Shown here piece after piece: positions 21,572-35,000 of a stretch of DNA of 64,000 nucleotides; position 1 is the stretch's first letter; each line of letters starts with the position of its first letter. The translations under genes and the position numbers were made by a program. The stretch covers positions 124,001-188,000 of the forward strand of contig JAZGUH010000539.1 in NCBI GenBank assembly GCA_037893225.1. The letters run 5' to 3'. The DNA is from Hippasteria phrygiana (lineage: Eukaryota > Echinodermata > Asteroidea > Valvatida > Goniasteridae). A model generated the notes under the pieces. The model searched no databases and had not been told where the DNA came from. It saw nothing but the letters and a program-made list of their open reading frames with translations.

Positions 21572-24357
21572 AAAGCAAGTCCATACCCCAGGGAATTTGA
21601 CAGGCATGGAGCAATAAATAAAAGGTAATCTGCACACAGATGGTGGCCGGAAAGAAAATAAACATTGCGAGGTTTGAATTTTCTCCACAAGTGTTAACTC
21701 TAAGAAGCCGCCGATAATTGCAACATGTAGCGCCAGATCTAAGCTATCCATACATGTAAAAAATACTGCATTTGGTTGATATTTCATGCAATTATGAATG
21801 AATAAAGCAAGTCCATACCCCAGGGAATTTGACAGGCATGGAGCAATAAATAAAAGGTAATCTGCACACAGATGGTGGCCGGAAAGAAAATAAACATTGC
21901 GAGGTTTGAATTTTCTCCACAAGTTTTAAATCTAGGAAGCCTCCGATGATTGCAACATGTAGCGCCAGATCTAAGCTATCCATACATGTCAAAATTACTG
22001 CATTTGGTTGATATTTCATGCAATTATGAATGAGTAAAGCAAGTCCATACCCCAGGGAATTTGACAGGCATGGAACAATAAATAAAAGGTAATCTGCACA
22101 CAGATGGTGGCCGGAAAGAAAATAAACATTGCGAGGTTTGAATTTTCTCCACAAGTTTTAAATCTAGGAAGCCGCCGATGATTGCAACATGTAGCGCCAG
22201 ATCTAAGCTATCCATACATGTCAAAAATACTGCATTTGGTTGATATTTCATGCAATTATGAATGAGTAAAGCAACTCCATACCCCAGGGAATTTGACATG
22301 CATGGAGCAATAAATAGACGGTAACATGTACACAGATGTTGGCCGGAAAGAAAATAAACATTGCGAGGTTTGAATTTTCTCCACAAGTTTTAACTCTAAG
22401 AAGCCGCCGATAATTGCAACATGTAGCGCCAGATCTAAGCTATCCATACATGTCAAAATTACTGAATTTGGTTGACATTTCATGCAATTATGAATGAGTA
22501 AAGCAAGTCCATACCCCAGGGAATTTGACAGGCATGGAGCAATAAATAAAAGGTAATCTGCACACAGATGGTGGCCGGAAAGAAAATAAACATTGCGAGG
22601 TTTGAATTTTCTCCACAAGTTTTACCTCTAAGAAGCCGCCGATAATTGCAACATGTAGCGCCAGATCTAAGCTATCCATACATGTAAAAAATACTGCATT
22701 TGGTTGATATTTCATGCAATTATGAATGAATAAAGCAAGTCCATACCCCAGGGAATTTGACAGGCATGGAGCAATAAATAGAAGGTAATATGCACACAGA
22801 TGTTGGCCGGAGAGAAAATAGACATTGCGAGGTTTGAATTTTCTCCACAAGTTTTAACTCTAAGAAGCCGCCGATAATTGCAACATGTAGCGCCAGATCT
22901 AAGCTATCCATACATGTCAAAATTACTGAATTTGGTTGATATTTCATGCAATTATGAATGAGTAAAGCAAGTCCATACCCCAGGGAATTTGACAGGCATG
23001 GAGCAATAAATAAAAGGTAATCTGCACACAGATGGTGGCCGGAAAGAAAATAAACATTGCGAGGTTTGAATTTTCTCCACAAGTGTTAACTCTAAGAAGC
23101 CGCCGATAATTGCAACATGTAGCGCCAGATCTAAGCTATCCATACATGTAAAAAATACTGCATTTGGTTGATATTTCATGCAATTATGAATGAATAAAGC
23201 AAGTCCATACCCCAGGGAATTTGACAGGCATGGAGCAATAAATAAAAGGTAATCTGCACACAGATGGTGGCCGGAAAGAAAAAAAAAACATTGCGAGGTT
23301 TGAATTTTCTCCACAAGTTTTAAATCTAGGAAGCCTCCGATGATTGCAACATGTAGCGCCAGATCTAAGCTATCCATACATGTCAAAATTACTGCATTTG
23401 GTTGATATTTCATGCAATTATGAATGAGTAAAGCAAGTCCATACCCCAGGGAATTTGACAGGCATGGAACAATAAATAAAAGGTAATCTGCACACAGATG
23501 GTGGCCGGAAAGAAAATAAACATTGCGAGGTTTGAATTTTCTCCACAAGTTTTAAATCTAGGAAGCCGCCGATGATTGCAACATGTAGCGCCAGATCTAA
23601 GCTATCCATACATGTCAAAAATACTGCATTTGGTTGATATTTCATGCAATTATGAATGAGTAAAGCAACTCCATACCCCAGGGAATTTGACATGCATGGA
23701 GCAATAAATAGACGGTAACATGTACACAGATGTTGGCCGGAAAGAAAATAAACATTGCGAGGTTTGAATTTTCTCCACAAGTTTTAACTCTAAGAAGCCG
23801 CCGATAATTGCAACATGTAGCGCCAGATCTAAGCTATCCATACATGTCAAAATTACTGAATTTGGTTGACATTTCATGCAATTATGAATGAGTAAAGCAA
23901 GTCCATACCCCAGGGAATTTGACAGGCATGGAGCAATAAATAAAAGGTAATCTGCACACAGATGGTGGCCGGAAAGAAAATAAACATTGCGAGGTTTGAA
24001 TTTTCTCCACAAGTTTTACCTCTAAGAAGCCGCCGATAATTGCAACATGTAGCGCCAGATCTAAGCTATCCATACATGTAAAAAATACTGCATTTGGTTG
24101 ATATTTCATGCAATTATGAATGAATAAAGCAAGTCCATACCCCAGGGAATTTGACAGGCATGGAGCAATAAATAGAAGGTAATATGCACACAGATGTTGG
24201 CCGGAGAGAAAATAGACATTGCGAGGTTTGAATTTTCTCCACAAGTTTTAACTCTAAGAAGCCGCCGATAATTGCAACATGTAGCGCCAGATCTAAGCTA
24301 TCCATACATGTCAAAATTACTGAATTTGGTTGATATTTCATGCAATTATGAATGAGT
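21572..24357. repeat. Domain II tandem 6-mer, two copies (1392 and 1394 bp)
   Basis: Copy 1 is M94-M99 (21572, 21804, 22036, 22268, 22500, 22732) and copy 2 is M100-M105 (22964, 23196, 23430, 23662, 23894, 24126). The order is A-3-r, A-1t-p, A(a40)-1-s, c8 B-2-q with c209, A-6-r, C(g81)-2-q. The 2-bp difference is the expanded A run in M101. Confidence 0.94.
23279..23288. other. Expanded A run (10 A) making a 234-bp monomer (M101)
   Basis: Other monomers read ggaaag, four A, T, three A, C here. M101 reads ggaaag followed by ten A, with the T lost and two bases gained. The 234-bp length is divisible by three, so this one monomer leaves a minus-strand reading frame open into its neighbour (a 198-codon stretch at 22952-23548). 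The paired 6-mer copy lacks it (21887-21894). It may be a true slippage event or a homopolymer sequencing error. Confidence 0.8.
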
Positions 24358-25286
24358 AAAGCAAGTCCATACCCCAGGGAATTTGACAGGCATGGAGCAA
24401 TAAATAAAAGGTAATCTGCACACAGATGTTGGCCGGAAAGAAAATAAACATTGCGAGGTTTGAATTTTCTCCACAAGTGTTAACTCTAAGAAGCCGCCGA
24501 TAATTGCAACATGTAGCGCCAGATCTAAGCTATCCATACATGTCAAAATTACTGAATTTGGTTGATATTTCATGCAATTATGAATGAGTAAAGCAAGTCC
24601 ATACCCCAGGGAATTTGACATGCATGGAGCAATAAATAGACGGTAACATGTACACAGATGTTGGCCGGAAAGAAAATAAACATTGCGAAGTTTGAATTTT
24701 CTCCACAAGTTTTACCCCTAAGAAGCCGCCGATAATTGCAACATGTAGCGCCAGATCTAAGCTATCCATACATGTAAAAAAATACTGCATTTGGTTGATA
24801 TTTCATGCAATTATGAATGAATAAAGCAAGTCCATACCCCAGGGAATTTGACAGGCATGGAGCAATAAATAGAAGGTAATATGCACACAGATGTTGGCCG
24901 GAAAGAAAATAGACATTGCGAGGTTTGAATTTTCTCCACAAGTTTTAAATCTAGGAAGCCGCCGATGATTGCAACATGTAGCGCCAGATCTAAGCTATCC
25001 ATACATGTCAAAATTACTGAATTTGGTTGATATTTCATGCAATTATGAATGAGTAAAGCAACTCCATACCCCAGGGAATTTGACATGCATGGAGCAATAA
25101 ATAGACGGTAACATGTACACAGATGTTGGCCGGAAAGAAAATAAACATTGCGAGGTTTGAATTTTCTCCACAAGTTTTAACTCTAAGAAGCCGCCGATAA
25201 TTGCAACATGTAGCGCCAGATCTAAGCTATCCATACATGTCAAAATTACTGAATTTGGTTGATATTTCATGCAATTATGAATGAGT
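24358..25286. repeat. Bridge M106-M109 between the 6-mer and the second 11-mer
   Basis: M106 24358 A'-3-q; M107 24590 B-5-r with gcgAag and an extra A (233 bp); M108 24823 C-1-q; M109 25055 c8 B-2-q. This is the recurring A-3-q, B-5-r, C-1-q cassette also found at M5-M7 and M195-M197. Confidence 0.88.
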
Positions 25287-27838
25287 AAAGCAAGTCCATA
25301 CCCCAGGGAATTTGACAGGCATGGAGCAATAAATAAAAGGTAATCTGCACACAGATGGTGGCCGGAAAGAAAATAAACATTGCGAGGTTTGAATTTTCTC
25401 CACAAGTTTTAAATCTAGGAAGCCGCCGATGATTGCAACATGTAGCGCCAGATCTAAGCTATCCGTACATGTCAAAATTACTGCATTTGGTTGATATTTC
25501 ATGCAATTATGAATGAGTAAAGCAAGTCCATACCCCAGGAAATTTGACAGGCATGGAGCAATAAATAAAAGGTAATCTGCACACAGATGGTGGCCGGAAA
25601 GAAAATAAACATTGCGAGGTTTGAATTTTCTCCACAAGTTTTAAATCTAGGAAGCCTCCGATGATTGCAACATGTAGCGCCAGATCTAAGCTATCCATAC
25701 ATGTCAAAATTACTGCATTTGGTTGATATTTCATGCAATTATGAATGAGTAAAGCAAGTCCATACCCCAGGGAATTTGACAGGCATGGAGCAATAAATAA
25801 AAGGTAATCTGCACACAGATGGTGGCCGGAAAGAAAATAAACATTGCGAGGTTTGAATTTTCTCCACAAGTTTTAAATCTAGGAAGCCGCCGATGATTGC
25901 AACATGTAGCGCCAGATCTAAGCTATCCATACATGTCAAAAATACTGAATTTGGTTGATATTTCATGCAATTATGAATGAGTAAAGCAACTCCATACCCC
26001 AGGGAATTTGACATGCATGGAGCAATAAATAGACGGTAACATGTACACAGATGTTGGCCGGAAAGAAAATAAACATTGCGAGGTTTGAATTTTCTCCACA
26101 AGTTTTAACTCTAAGAAGCCGCCGATAATTGCAACATGTAGCGCCAGATCTAAGCTATCCATACATGTCAAAATTACTGAATTTGGTTGATATTTCATGC
26201 AATTATGAATGAGTAAAGCAAGTCCATACCCCAGGGAATTTGACAGGCATGGAGCAATAAATAGAAGGTAATCTGCACACAGATGTTGGCCGGAAAGAAA
26301 ATAAACATTGCGAGGTTTGAATTTTCTCCACAAGTTTTAAATCTAGGAAGCCGCCGATGATTGCAACATGTAGCGCCAGATCTAAGCTATCCATATATGT
26401 CAAAATTACTGCATTTGGTTGATATTTCATGCAATTATGAATGAGTAAAGCAAGTCCATACCCCAGGGAATTTGACAGGCATGGAGCAATAAATAAAAGG
26501 TAATCTGCACACAGATGTTGGCCGGAAAGAAAATAAACATTGCGAGGTTTGAATTTTCTCCACAAGTTTTAAATCTAGGAAGCCGCCGATGATTGCAACA
26601 TGTAGCGCCAGATCTAAGCTATCCATACATGTCAAAATTACTGCATTTGGTTGATATTTCATGCAATTATGAATGAGTAAAGCAAGTCCATACCCCAGGG
26701 AATTTGACAGGCATGGAGCAATAAATAAAAGGTAATCTGCACACAGATGGTGGCCGGAAAGAAAATAAACATTGCGAGGTTTGAATTTTCTCCACAAGTG
26801 TTAACTCTAAGAAGCCGCCGATAATTGCAACATGTAGCGCCAGATCTAAGCTATCCATACATGTCAAAAATACTGCATTTGGTTGATATTTCATGCAATT
26901 ATGAATGAATAAAGCAAGTCCATACCCCAGGGAATTTGACAGGCATGGAGCAATAAATAAAAGGTAATCTGCACACAGATGGTGGCCGGAAAGAAAATAA
27001 ACATTGCGAGGTTTGAATTTTCTCCACAAGTTTTAAATCTAGGAAGCCTCCGATGATTGCAACATGTAGCGCCAGATCTAAGCTATCCATACATGTCAAA
27101 ATTACTGCATTTGGTTGATATTTCATGCAATTATGAATGAGTAAAGCAAGTCCATACCCCAGGGAATTTGACAGGCATGGAACAATAAATAAAAGGTAAT
27201 CTGCACACAGATGGTGGCCGGAAAGAAAATAAACATTGCGAGGTTTGAATTTTCTCCACAAGTTTTAAATCTAGGAAGCCGCCGATGATTGCAACATGTA
27301 GCGCCAGATCTAAGCTATCCATACATGTCAAAAATACTGCATTTGGTTGATATTTCATGCAATTATGAATGAGTAAAGCAACTCCATACCCCAGGGAATT
27401 TGACATGCATGGAGCAATAAATAGACGGTAACATGTACACAGATGTTGGCCGGAAAGAAAATAAACATTGCGAGGTTTGAATTTTCTCCACAAGTTTTAA
27501 CTCTAAGAAGCCGCCGATAATTGCAACATGTAGCGCCAGATCTAAGCTATCCATACATGTCAAAATTACTGAATTTGGTTGACATTTCATGCAATTATGA
27601 ATGAGTAAAGCAACTCCATACCCCAGGGAATTTGACATGCATGGAGCAATAAATAGACGGTAACATGTACACAGATGTTGGCCGGAAAGAAAATAAACAT
27701 TGCGAGGTTTGAATTTTCTCCACAAGTTTTAACTCTAAGAAGCCGCCGATAATTGCAACATGTAGCGCCAGATCTAAGCTATCCATACATGTCAAAATTA
27801 CTGAATTTGGTTGATATTTCATGCAATTATGAATGAGT
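25287..27838. repeat. Domain II HOR, 11-mer copy 1 (M110-M120, 2552 bp)
   Basis: Starts and codes: 25287 A-1-p; 25519 A(a22)-1t-p; 25751 A-1, middle s-like but a198; 25983 c8 B-2-q; 26215 D-1-p with t182; 26447 A'-1-p; 26679 A-3-s; 26911 A-1t-p; 27143 A(a40)-1-s; 27375 c8 B-2-q with c209; 27607 c8 B-2-q. It has the same length as the domain I 11-mer but a different monomer order, so the two arose separately. Private changes include ccGtac near 25465. Confidence 0.94.
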
Positions 27839-30390
27839 AAAGCAAGTCCATACCCCAGGGAATTTGACAGGCATGGAGCAATAAATAAAAGGTAATCTGC
27901 ACACAGATGGTGGCCGGAAAGAAAATAAACATTGCGAGGTTTGAATTTTCTCCACAAGTTTTAAATCTAGGAAGCCGCCGATGATTGCAACATGTAGCGC
28001 CAGATCTAAGCTATCCATACATGTCAAAATTACTGCATTTGGTTGATATTTCATGCAATTATGAATGAGTAAAGCAAGTCCATACCCCAGGAAATTTGAC
28101 AGGCATGGAGCAATAAATAAAAGGTAATCTGCACACAGATGGTGGCCGGAAAGAAAATAAACATTGCGAGGTTTGAATTTTCTCCACAAGTTTTAAATCT
28201 AGGAAGCCTCCGATGATTGCAACATGTAGCGCCAGATCTAAGCTATCCATACATGTCAAAATTACTGCATTTGGTTGATATTTCATGCAATTATGAATGA
28301 GTAAAGCAAGTCCATACCCCAGGGAATTTGACAGGCATGGAGCAATAAATAAAAGGTAATCTGCACACAGATGGTGGCCGGAAAGAAAATAAACATTGCG
28401 AGGTTTGAATTTTCTCCACAAGTTTTAAATCTAGGAAGCCGCCGATGATTGCAACATGTAGCGCCAGATCTAAGCTATCCATACATGTCAAAAATACTGC
28501 ATTTGGTTGATATTTCATGCAATTATGAATGAGTAAAGCAACTCCATACCCCAGGGAATTTGACATGCATGGAGCAATAAATAGACGGTAACATGTACAC
28601 AGATGTTGGCCGGAAAGAAAATAAACATTGCGAGGTTTGAATTTTCTCCACAAGTTTTAACTCTAAGAAGCCGCCGATAATTGCAACATGTAGCGCCAGA
28701 TCTAAGCTATCCATACATGTCAAAATTACTGAATTTGGTTGATATTTCATGCAATTATGAATGAGTAAAGCAAGTCCATACCCCAGGGAATTTGACAGGC
28801 ATGGAGCAATAAATAGAAGGTAATCTGCACACAGATGTTGGCCGGAAAGAAAATAAACATTGCGAGGTTTGAATTTTCTCCACAAGTTTTAAATCTAGGA
28901 AGCCGCCGATGATTGCAACATGTAGCGCCAGATCTAAGCTATCCATATATGTCAAAATTACTGCATTTGGTTGATATTTCATGCAATTATGAATGAGTAA
29001 AGCAAGTCCATACCCCAGGGAATTTGACAGGCATGGAGCAATAAATAAAAGGTAATCTGCACACAGATGTTGGCCGGAAAGAAAATAAACATTGCGAGGT
29101 TTGAATTTTCTCCACAAGTTTTAAATCTAGGAAGCCGCCGATGATTGCAACATGTAGCGCCAGATCTAAGCTATCCATACATGTCAAAATTACTGCATTT
29201 GGTTGATATTTCATGCAATTATGAATGAGTAAAGCAAGTCCATACCCCAGGGAATTTGACAGGCATGGAGCAATAAATAAAAGGTAATCTGCACACAGAT
29301 GGTGGCCGGAAAGAAAATAAACATTGCGAGGTTTGAATTTTCTCCACAAGTGTTAACTCTAAGAAGCCGCCGATAATTGCAACATGTAGCGCCAGATCTA
29401 AGCTATCCATACATGTCAAAAATACTGCATTTGGTTGATATTTCATGCAATTATGAATGAATAAAGCAAGTCCATACCCCAGGGAATTTGACAGGCATGG
29501 AGCAATAAATAAAAGGTAATCTGCACACAGATGGTGGCCGGAAAGAAAATAAACATTGCGAGGTTTGAATTTTCTCCACAAGTTTTAAATCTAGGAAGCC
29601 TCCGATGATTGCAACATGTAGCGCCAGATCTAAGCTATCCATACATGTCAAAATTACTGCATTTGGTTGATATTTCATGCAATTATGAATGAGTAAAGCA
29701 AGTCCATACCCCAGGGAATTTGACAGGCATGGAACAATAAATAAAAGGTAATCTGCACACAGATGGTGGCCGGAAAGAAAATAAACATTGCGAGGTTTGA
29801 ATTTTCTCCACAAGTTTTAAATCTAGGAAGCCGCCGATGATTGCAACATGTAGCGCCAGATCTAAGCTATCCATACATGTCAAAAATACTGCATTTGGTT
29901 GATATTTCATGCAATTATGAATGAGTAAAGCAACTCCATACCCCAGGGAATTTGACATGCATGGAGCAATAAATAGACGGTAACATGTACACAGATGTTG
30001 GCCGGAAAGAAAATAAACATTGCGAGGTTTGAATTTTCTCCACAAGTTTTAACTCTAAGAAGCCGCCGATAATTGCAACATGTAGCGCCAGATCTAAGCT
30101 ATCCATACATGTCAAAATTACTGAATTTGGTTGACATTTCATGCAATTATGAATGAGTAAAGCAACTCCATACCCCAGGGAATTTGACATGCATGGAGCA
30201 ATAAATAGACGGTAACATGTACACAGATGTTGGCCGGAAAGAAAATAAACATTGCGAGGTTTGAATTTTCTCCACAAGTTTTAACTCTAAGAAGCCGCCG
30301 ATAATTGCAACATGTAGCGCCAGATCTAAGCTATCCATACATGTCAAAATTACTGAATTTGGTTGATATTTCATGCAATTATGAATGAGT
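27839..30390. repeat. Domain II HOR, 11-mer copy 2 (M121-M131, 2552 bp)
   Basis: Monomers start at 27839, 28071, 28303, 28535, 28767, 28999, 29231, 29463, 29695, 29927 and 30159. They repeat copy 1 in order with the markers a22, t182, a40 and c209. The third monomer has the ordinary s middle with c198. I see only a few base differences from copy 1. Confidence 0.95.
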
Positions 30391-32014
30391 AAAGCAAGTC
30401 CATACCCCAGGGAATTTGACAGGCATGGAGCAATAAATAAAAGGTAATCTGCACACAGATGGTGGCCGGGAAGAAAATAAACATTGCGAGGTTTGAATTT
30501 TCTCCACAAGTTTTAAATCTAGGAAGCCGCCGATGATTGCAACATGTAGCGCCAGATCTAAGCTATCCATACATGTCAAAATTACTGCATTTGGTTGATA
30601 TTTCATGCAATTATGAATGAGTAAAGCAAGTCCATACCCCAGGAAATTTGACAGGCATGGAGCAATAAATAAAAGGTAATCTGCACACAGATGGTGGCCG
30701 GAAAGAAAATAAACATTGCGAGGTTTGAATTTTCTCCACAAGTTTTAAATCTAGGAAGCCTCCGATGATTGCAACATGTAGCGCCAGATCTAAGCTATCC
30801 ATACATGTCAAAATTACTGCATTTGGTTGATATTTCATGCAATTATGAATGAGTAAAGCAAGTCCATACCCCAGGGAATTTGACAGGCATGGAGCAATAA
30901 ATAAAAGGTAATCTGCACACAGATGGTGGCCGGAAAGAAAATAAACATTGCGAGGTTTGAATTTTCTCCACAAGTTTTAAATCTAGGAAGCCGCCGATGA
31001 TTGCAACATGTAGCGCCAGATCTAAGCTATCCATACATGTCAAAAATACTGCATTTGGTTGATATTTCATGCAATTATGAATGAGTAAAGCAACTCCATA
31101 CCCCAGGGAATTTGACATGCATGGAGCAATAAATAGACGGTAACATGTACACAGATGTTGGCCGGAAAGAAAATAAACATTGCGAGGTTTGAATTTTCTC
31201 CACAAGTTTTAACTCTAAGAAGCCGCCGATAATTGCAACATGTAGCGCCAGATCTAAGCTATCCATACATGTCAAAATTACTGAATTTGGTTGATATTTC
31301 ATGCAATTATGAATGAGTAAAGCAAGTCCATACCCCAGGGAATTTGACAGGCATGGAGCAATAAATAGAAGGTAATCTGCACACAGATGTTGGCCGGAAA
31401 GAAAATAAACATTGCGAGGTTTGAATTTTCTCCACAAGTTTTAAATCTAGGAAGCCGCCGATGATTGCAACATGTAGCGCCAGATCTAAGCTATCCATAT
31501 ATGTCAAAATTACTGCATTTGGTTGATATTTCATGCAATTATGAATGAGTAAAGCAAGTCCATACCCCAGGGAATTTGACAGGCATGGAGCAATAAATAA
31601 AAGGTAATCTGCACACAGATGTTGGCCGGAAAGAAAATAAACATTGCGAGGTTTGAATTTTCTCCACAAGTTTTAAATCTAGGAAGCCGCCGATGATTGC
31701 AACATGTAGCGCCAGATCTAAGCTATCCATACATGTCAAAATTACTGCATTTGGTTGATATTTCATGCAATTATGAATGAGTAAAGCAAGTCCATACCCC
31801 AGGGAATTTGACAGGCATGGAGCAATAAATAAAAGGTAATCTGCACACAGATGGTGGCCGGAAAGAAAATAAACATTGCGAGGTTTGAATTTTCTCCACA
31901 AGTGTTAACTCTAAGAAGCCGCCGATAATTGCAACATGTAGCGCCAGATCTAAGCTATCCATACATGTAAAAAATACTGCATTTGGTTGATATTTCATGC
32001 AATTATGAATGAAT
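30391..32014. repeat. Domain II HOR, partial 11-mer copy 3 (M132-M138, seven monomers)
   Basis: M132-M138 start at 30391, 30623, 30855, 31087, 31319, 31551 and 31783 and follow the first seven monomers of the 11-mer. M132 has g80, unlike its counterparts. M138 is A-3-r rather than A-3-s, and r is the middle class found in domain III, so the switch between domains probably lies inside M138 between about 31915 and 31969. Confidence 0.9.
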
Positions 32015-35000
32015 AAAGCAAGTCCATACCCCAGGGAATTTGACAGGCATGGAGCAATAAATAAAAGGTAATCTGCACACAGATGGTGGCCGGAAAGAAA
32101 ATAAACATTGCGAGGTTTGAATTTTCTCCACAAGTTTTAAATCTAGGAAGCCGCCGATGATTGCAACATGTAGCGCCAGATCTATGCTATCCATACATGT
32201 CAAAATTACTGCATTTGGTTGATATTTCATGCAATTATGAATGAGTAAAGCAAGTCCATACCCCAGGGAATTTGACAGGCATGGAGCAATAAATAAAAGG
32301 TAATCTGCACACAGATGGTGGCCGGAAAGAAAATAAACATTGCGAGGTTTGAATTTTCTCCACAAGTTTTAAATCTAGGAAGCCGCCGATGATTGCAACA
32401 TGTAGCGCCAGATCTAAGCTATCCATATATGTCAAAATTACTGCATTTGGTTGATATTTCATGCAATTATGAATGAGTAAAGCAAGTCCATACCCCAGGG
32501 AATTTGACAGGCATGGAGCAATAAATAAAAGGTAATCTGCACACAGATGGTGGCCGGAAAGAAAATAAACATTGCGAGGTTTGAATTTTCTCCACAAGTG
32601 TTAACTCTAAGAAGCCGCCGATAATTGCAACATGTAGCGCCAGATCTAAGCTATCCATACATGTAAAAAATACTGCATTTGGTTGATATTTCATGCAATT
32701 ATGAATGAATAAAGCAAGTCCATACCCCAGGGAATTTGACAGGCATGGAGCAATAAATAAAAGGTAATCTGCACACAGATGGTGGCCGGAAAGAAAATAA
32801 ACATTGCGAGGTTTGAATTTTCTCCACAAGTGTTAACTCTAAGAAGCCGCCGATAATTGCAACATGTAGCGCCAGATCTAAGCTATCCATACATGTAAAA
32901 AATACTGCATTTGGTTGATATTTCATGCAATTATGAATGAATAAAGCAAGTCCATACCCCAGGGAATTTGACAGGCATGGAGCAATAAATAAAAGGTAAT
33001 CTGCACACAGATGGTGGCCGGAAAGAAAATAAACATTGCGAGGTTTGAATTTTCTCCACAAGTTTTAAATCTAGGAAGCCGCCGATGATTGCAACATGTA
33101 GCGCCAGATCTATGCTATCCATACATGTCAAAATTACTGCATTTGGTTGATATTTCATGCAATTATGAATGAGTAAAGCAAGTCCATACCCCAGGGAATT
33201 TGACAGGCATGGAGCAATAAATAAAAGGTAATCTGCACACAGATGGTGGCCGGAAAGAAAATAAACATTGCGAGGTTTGAATTTTCTCCACAAGTTTTAA
33301 ATCTAGGAAGCCGCCGATGATTGCAACATGTAGCGCCAGATCTAAGCTATCCATACATGTCAAAATTACTGCATTTGGTTGATATTTCATGCAATTATGA
33401 ATGAGTAAAGCAAGTCCATACCCCAGGGAATTTGACAGGCATGGAGCAATAAATAAAAGGTAATCTGCACACAGATGGTGGCCGGAAAGAAAATAAACAT
33501 TGCGAGGTTTGAATTTTCTCCACAAGTTTTAAATCTAGGAAGCCGCCGATGATTGCAACATGTAGCGCCAGATCTATGCTATCCATACATGTCAAAATTA
33601 CTGCATTTGGTTGATATTTCATGCAATTATGAATGAGTAAAGCAAGTCCATACCCCAGGGAATTTGACAGGCATGGAGCAATAAATAAAAGGTAATCTGC
33701 ACACAGATGGTGGCCGGAAAGAAAATAAACATTGCGAGGTTTGAATTTTCTCCACAAGTTTTAAATCTAGGAAGCCGCCGATGATTGCAACATGTAGCGC
33801 CAGATCTAAGCTATCCATATATGTCAAAATTACTGCATTTGGTTGATATTTCATGCAATTATGAATGAGTAAAGCAAGTCCATACCCCAGGGAATTTGAC
33901 AGGCATGGAGCAATAAATAAAAGGTAATCTGCACACAGATGGTGGCCGGAAAGAAAATAAACATTGCGAGGTTTGAATTTTCTCCACAAGTGTTAACTCT
34001 AAGAAGCCGCCGATAATTGCAACATGTAGCGCCAGATCTAAGCTATCCATACATGTAAAAAATACTGCATTTGGTTGATATTTCATGCAATTATGAATGA
34101 ATAAAGCAAGTCCATACCCCAGGGAATTTGACAGGCATGGAGCAATAAATAAAAGGTAATCTGCACACAGATGGTGGCCGGAAAGAAAATAAACATTGCG
34201 AGGTTTGAATTTTCTCCACAAGTGTTAACTCTAAGAAGCCGCCGATAATTGCAACATGTAGCGCCAGATCTAAGCTATCCATACATGTAAAAAATACTGC
34301 ATTTGGTTGATATTTCATGCAATTATGAATGAATAAAGCAAGTCCATACCCCAGGGAATTTGACAGGCATGGAGCAATAAATAAAAGGTAATCTGCACAC
34401 AGATGGTGGCCGGAAAGAAAATAAACATTGCGAGGTTTGAATTTTCTCCACAAGTTTTAAATCTAGGAAGCCGCCGATGATTGCAACATGTAGCGCCAGA
34501 TCTATGCTATCCATACATGTCAAAATTACTGCATTTGGTTGATATTTCATGCAATTATGAATGAGTAAAGCAAGTCCATACCCCAGGGAATTTGACAGGC
34601 ATGGAGCAATAAATAAAAGGTAATCTGCACACAGATGGTGGCCGGAAAGAAAATAAACATTGCGAGGTTTGAATTTTCTCCACAAGTTTTAAATCTAGGA
34701 AGCCGCCGATGATTGCAACATGTAGCGCCAGATCTAAGCTATCCATACATGTCCAAATTACTGCATTTGGTTGATATTTCATGCAATTATGAATGAGTAA
34801 AGCAAGTCCATACCCCAGGGAATTTGACAGGCATGGAGCAATAAATAAAAGGTAATCTGCACACAGATGGTGGCCGGAAAGAAAATAAACATTGCGAGGT
34901 TTGAATTTTCTCCACAAGTTTTAAATCTAGGAAGCCTCCGATGATTGCAACATGTAGCGCCAGATCTAAGCTATCCATACATGTCAAAATTACTGAATTT

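Larger units (their letters stand above)
19019..27606. repeat. Large segmental duplication in domain II (22/23-monomer spacing, about 5.1-5.3 kb)
   Basis: M83-M97 (19019-22499) and M105-M119 (24126-27606) share order and rare markers: g81 in the C monomer, gcgAag plus extra A in the B-5-r monomer (19251 and 24590), t182 in the D monomer, a40 in the A-1-s monomer and c209 in the following c8 B monomer. The offset is 5107 bp at the start, 5339 bp after one monomer (M106, A'-3-q) present only in copy 2, and 5107 bp again after M88, present only in copy 1. The odd 3 bp come from the long A run at 23279 and the extra A at 19436. Confidence 0.88.

Noticed and set aside
22952..23548. 198-codon minus-strand open frame, the longest in the window
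   Set aside because: It exists only because the 10-A run makes M101 234 bp long, joining two copies of the same stop-poor stretch. There is no independent coding sign.
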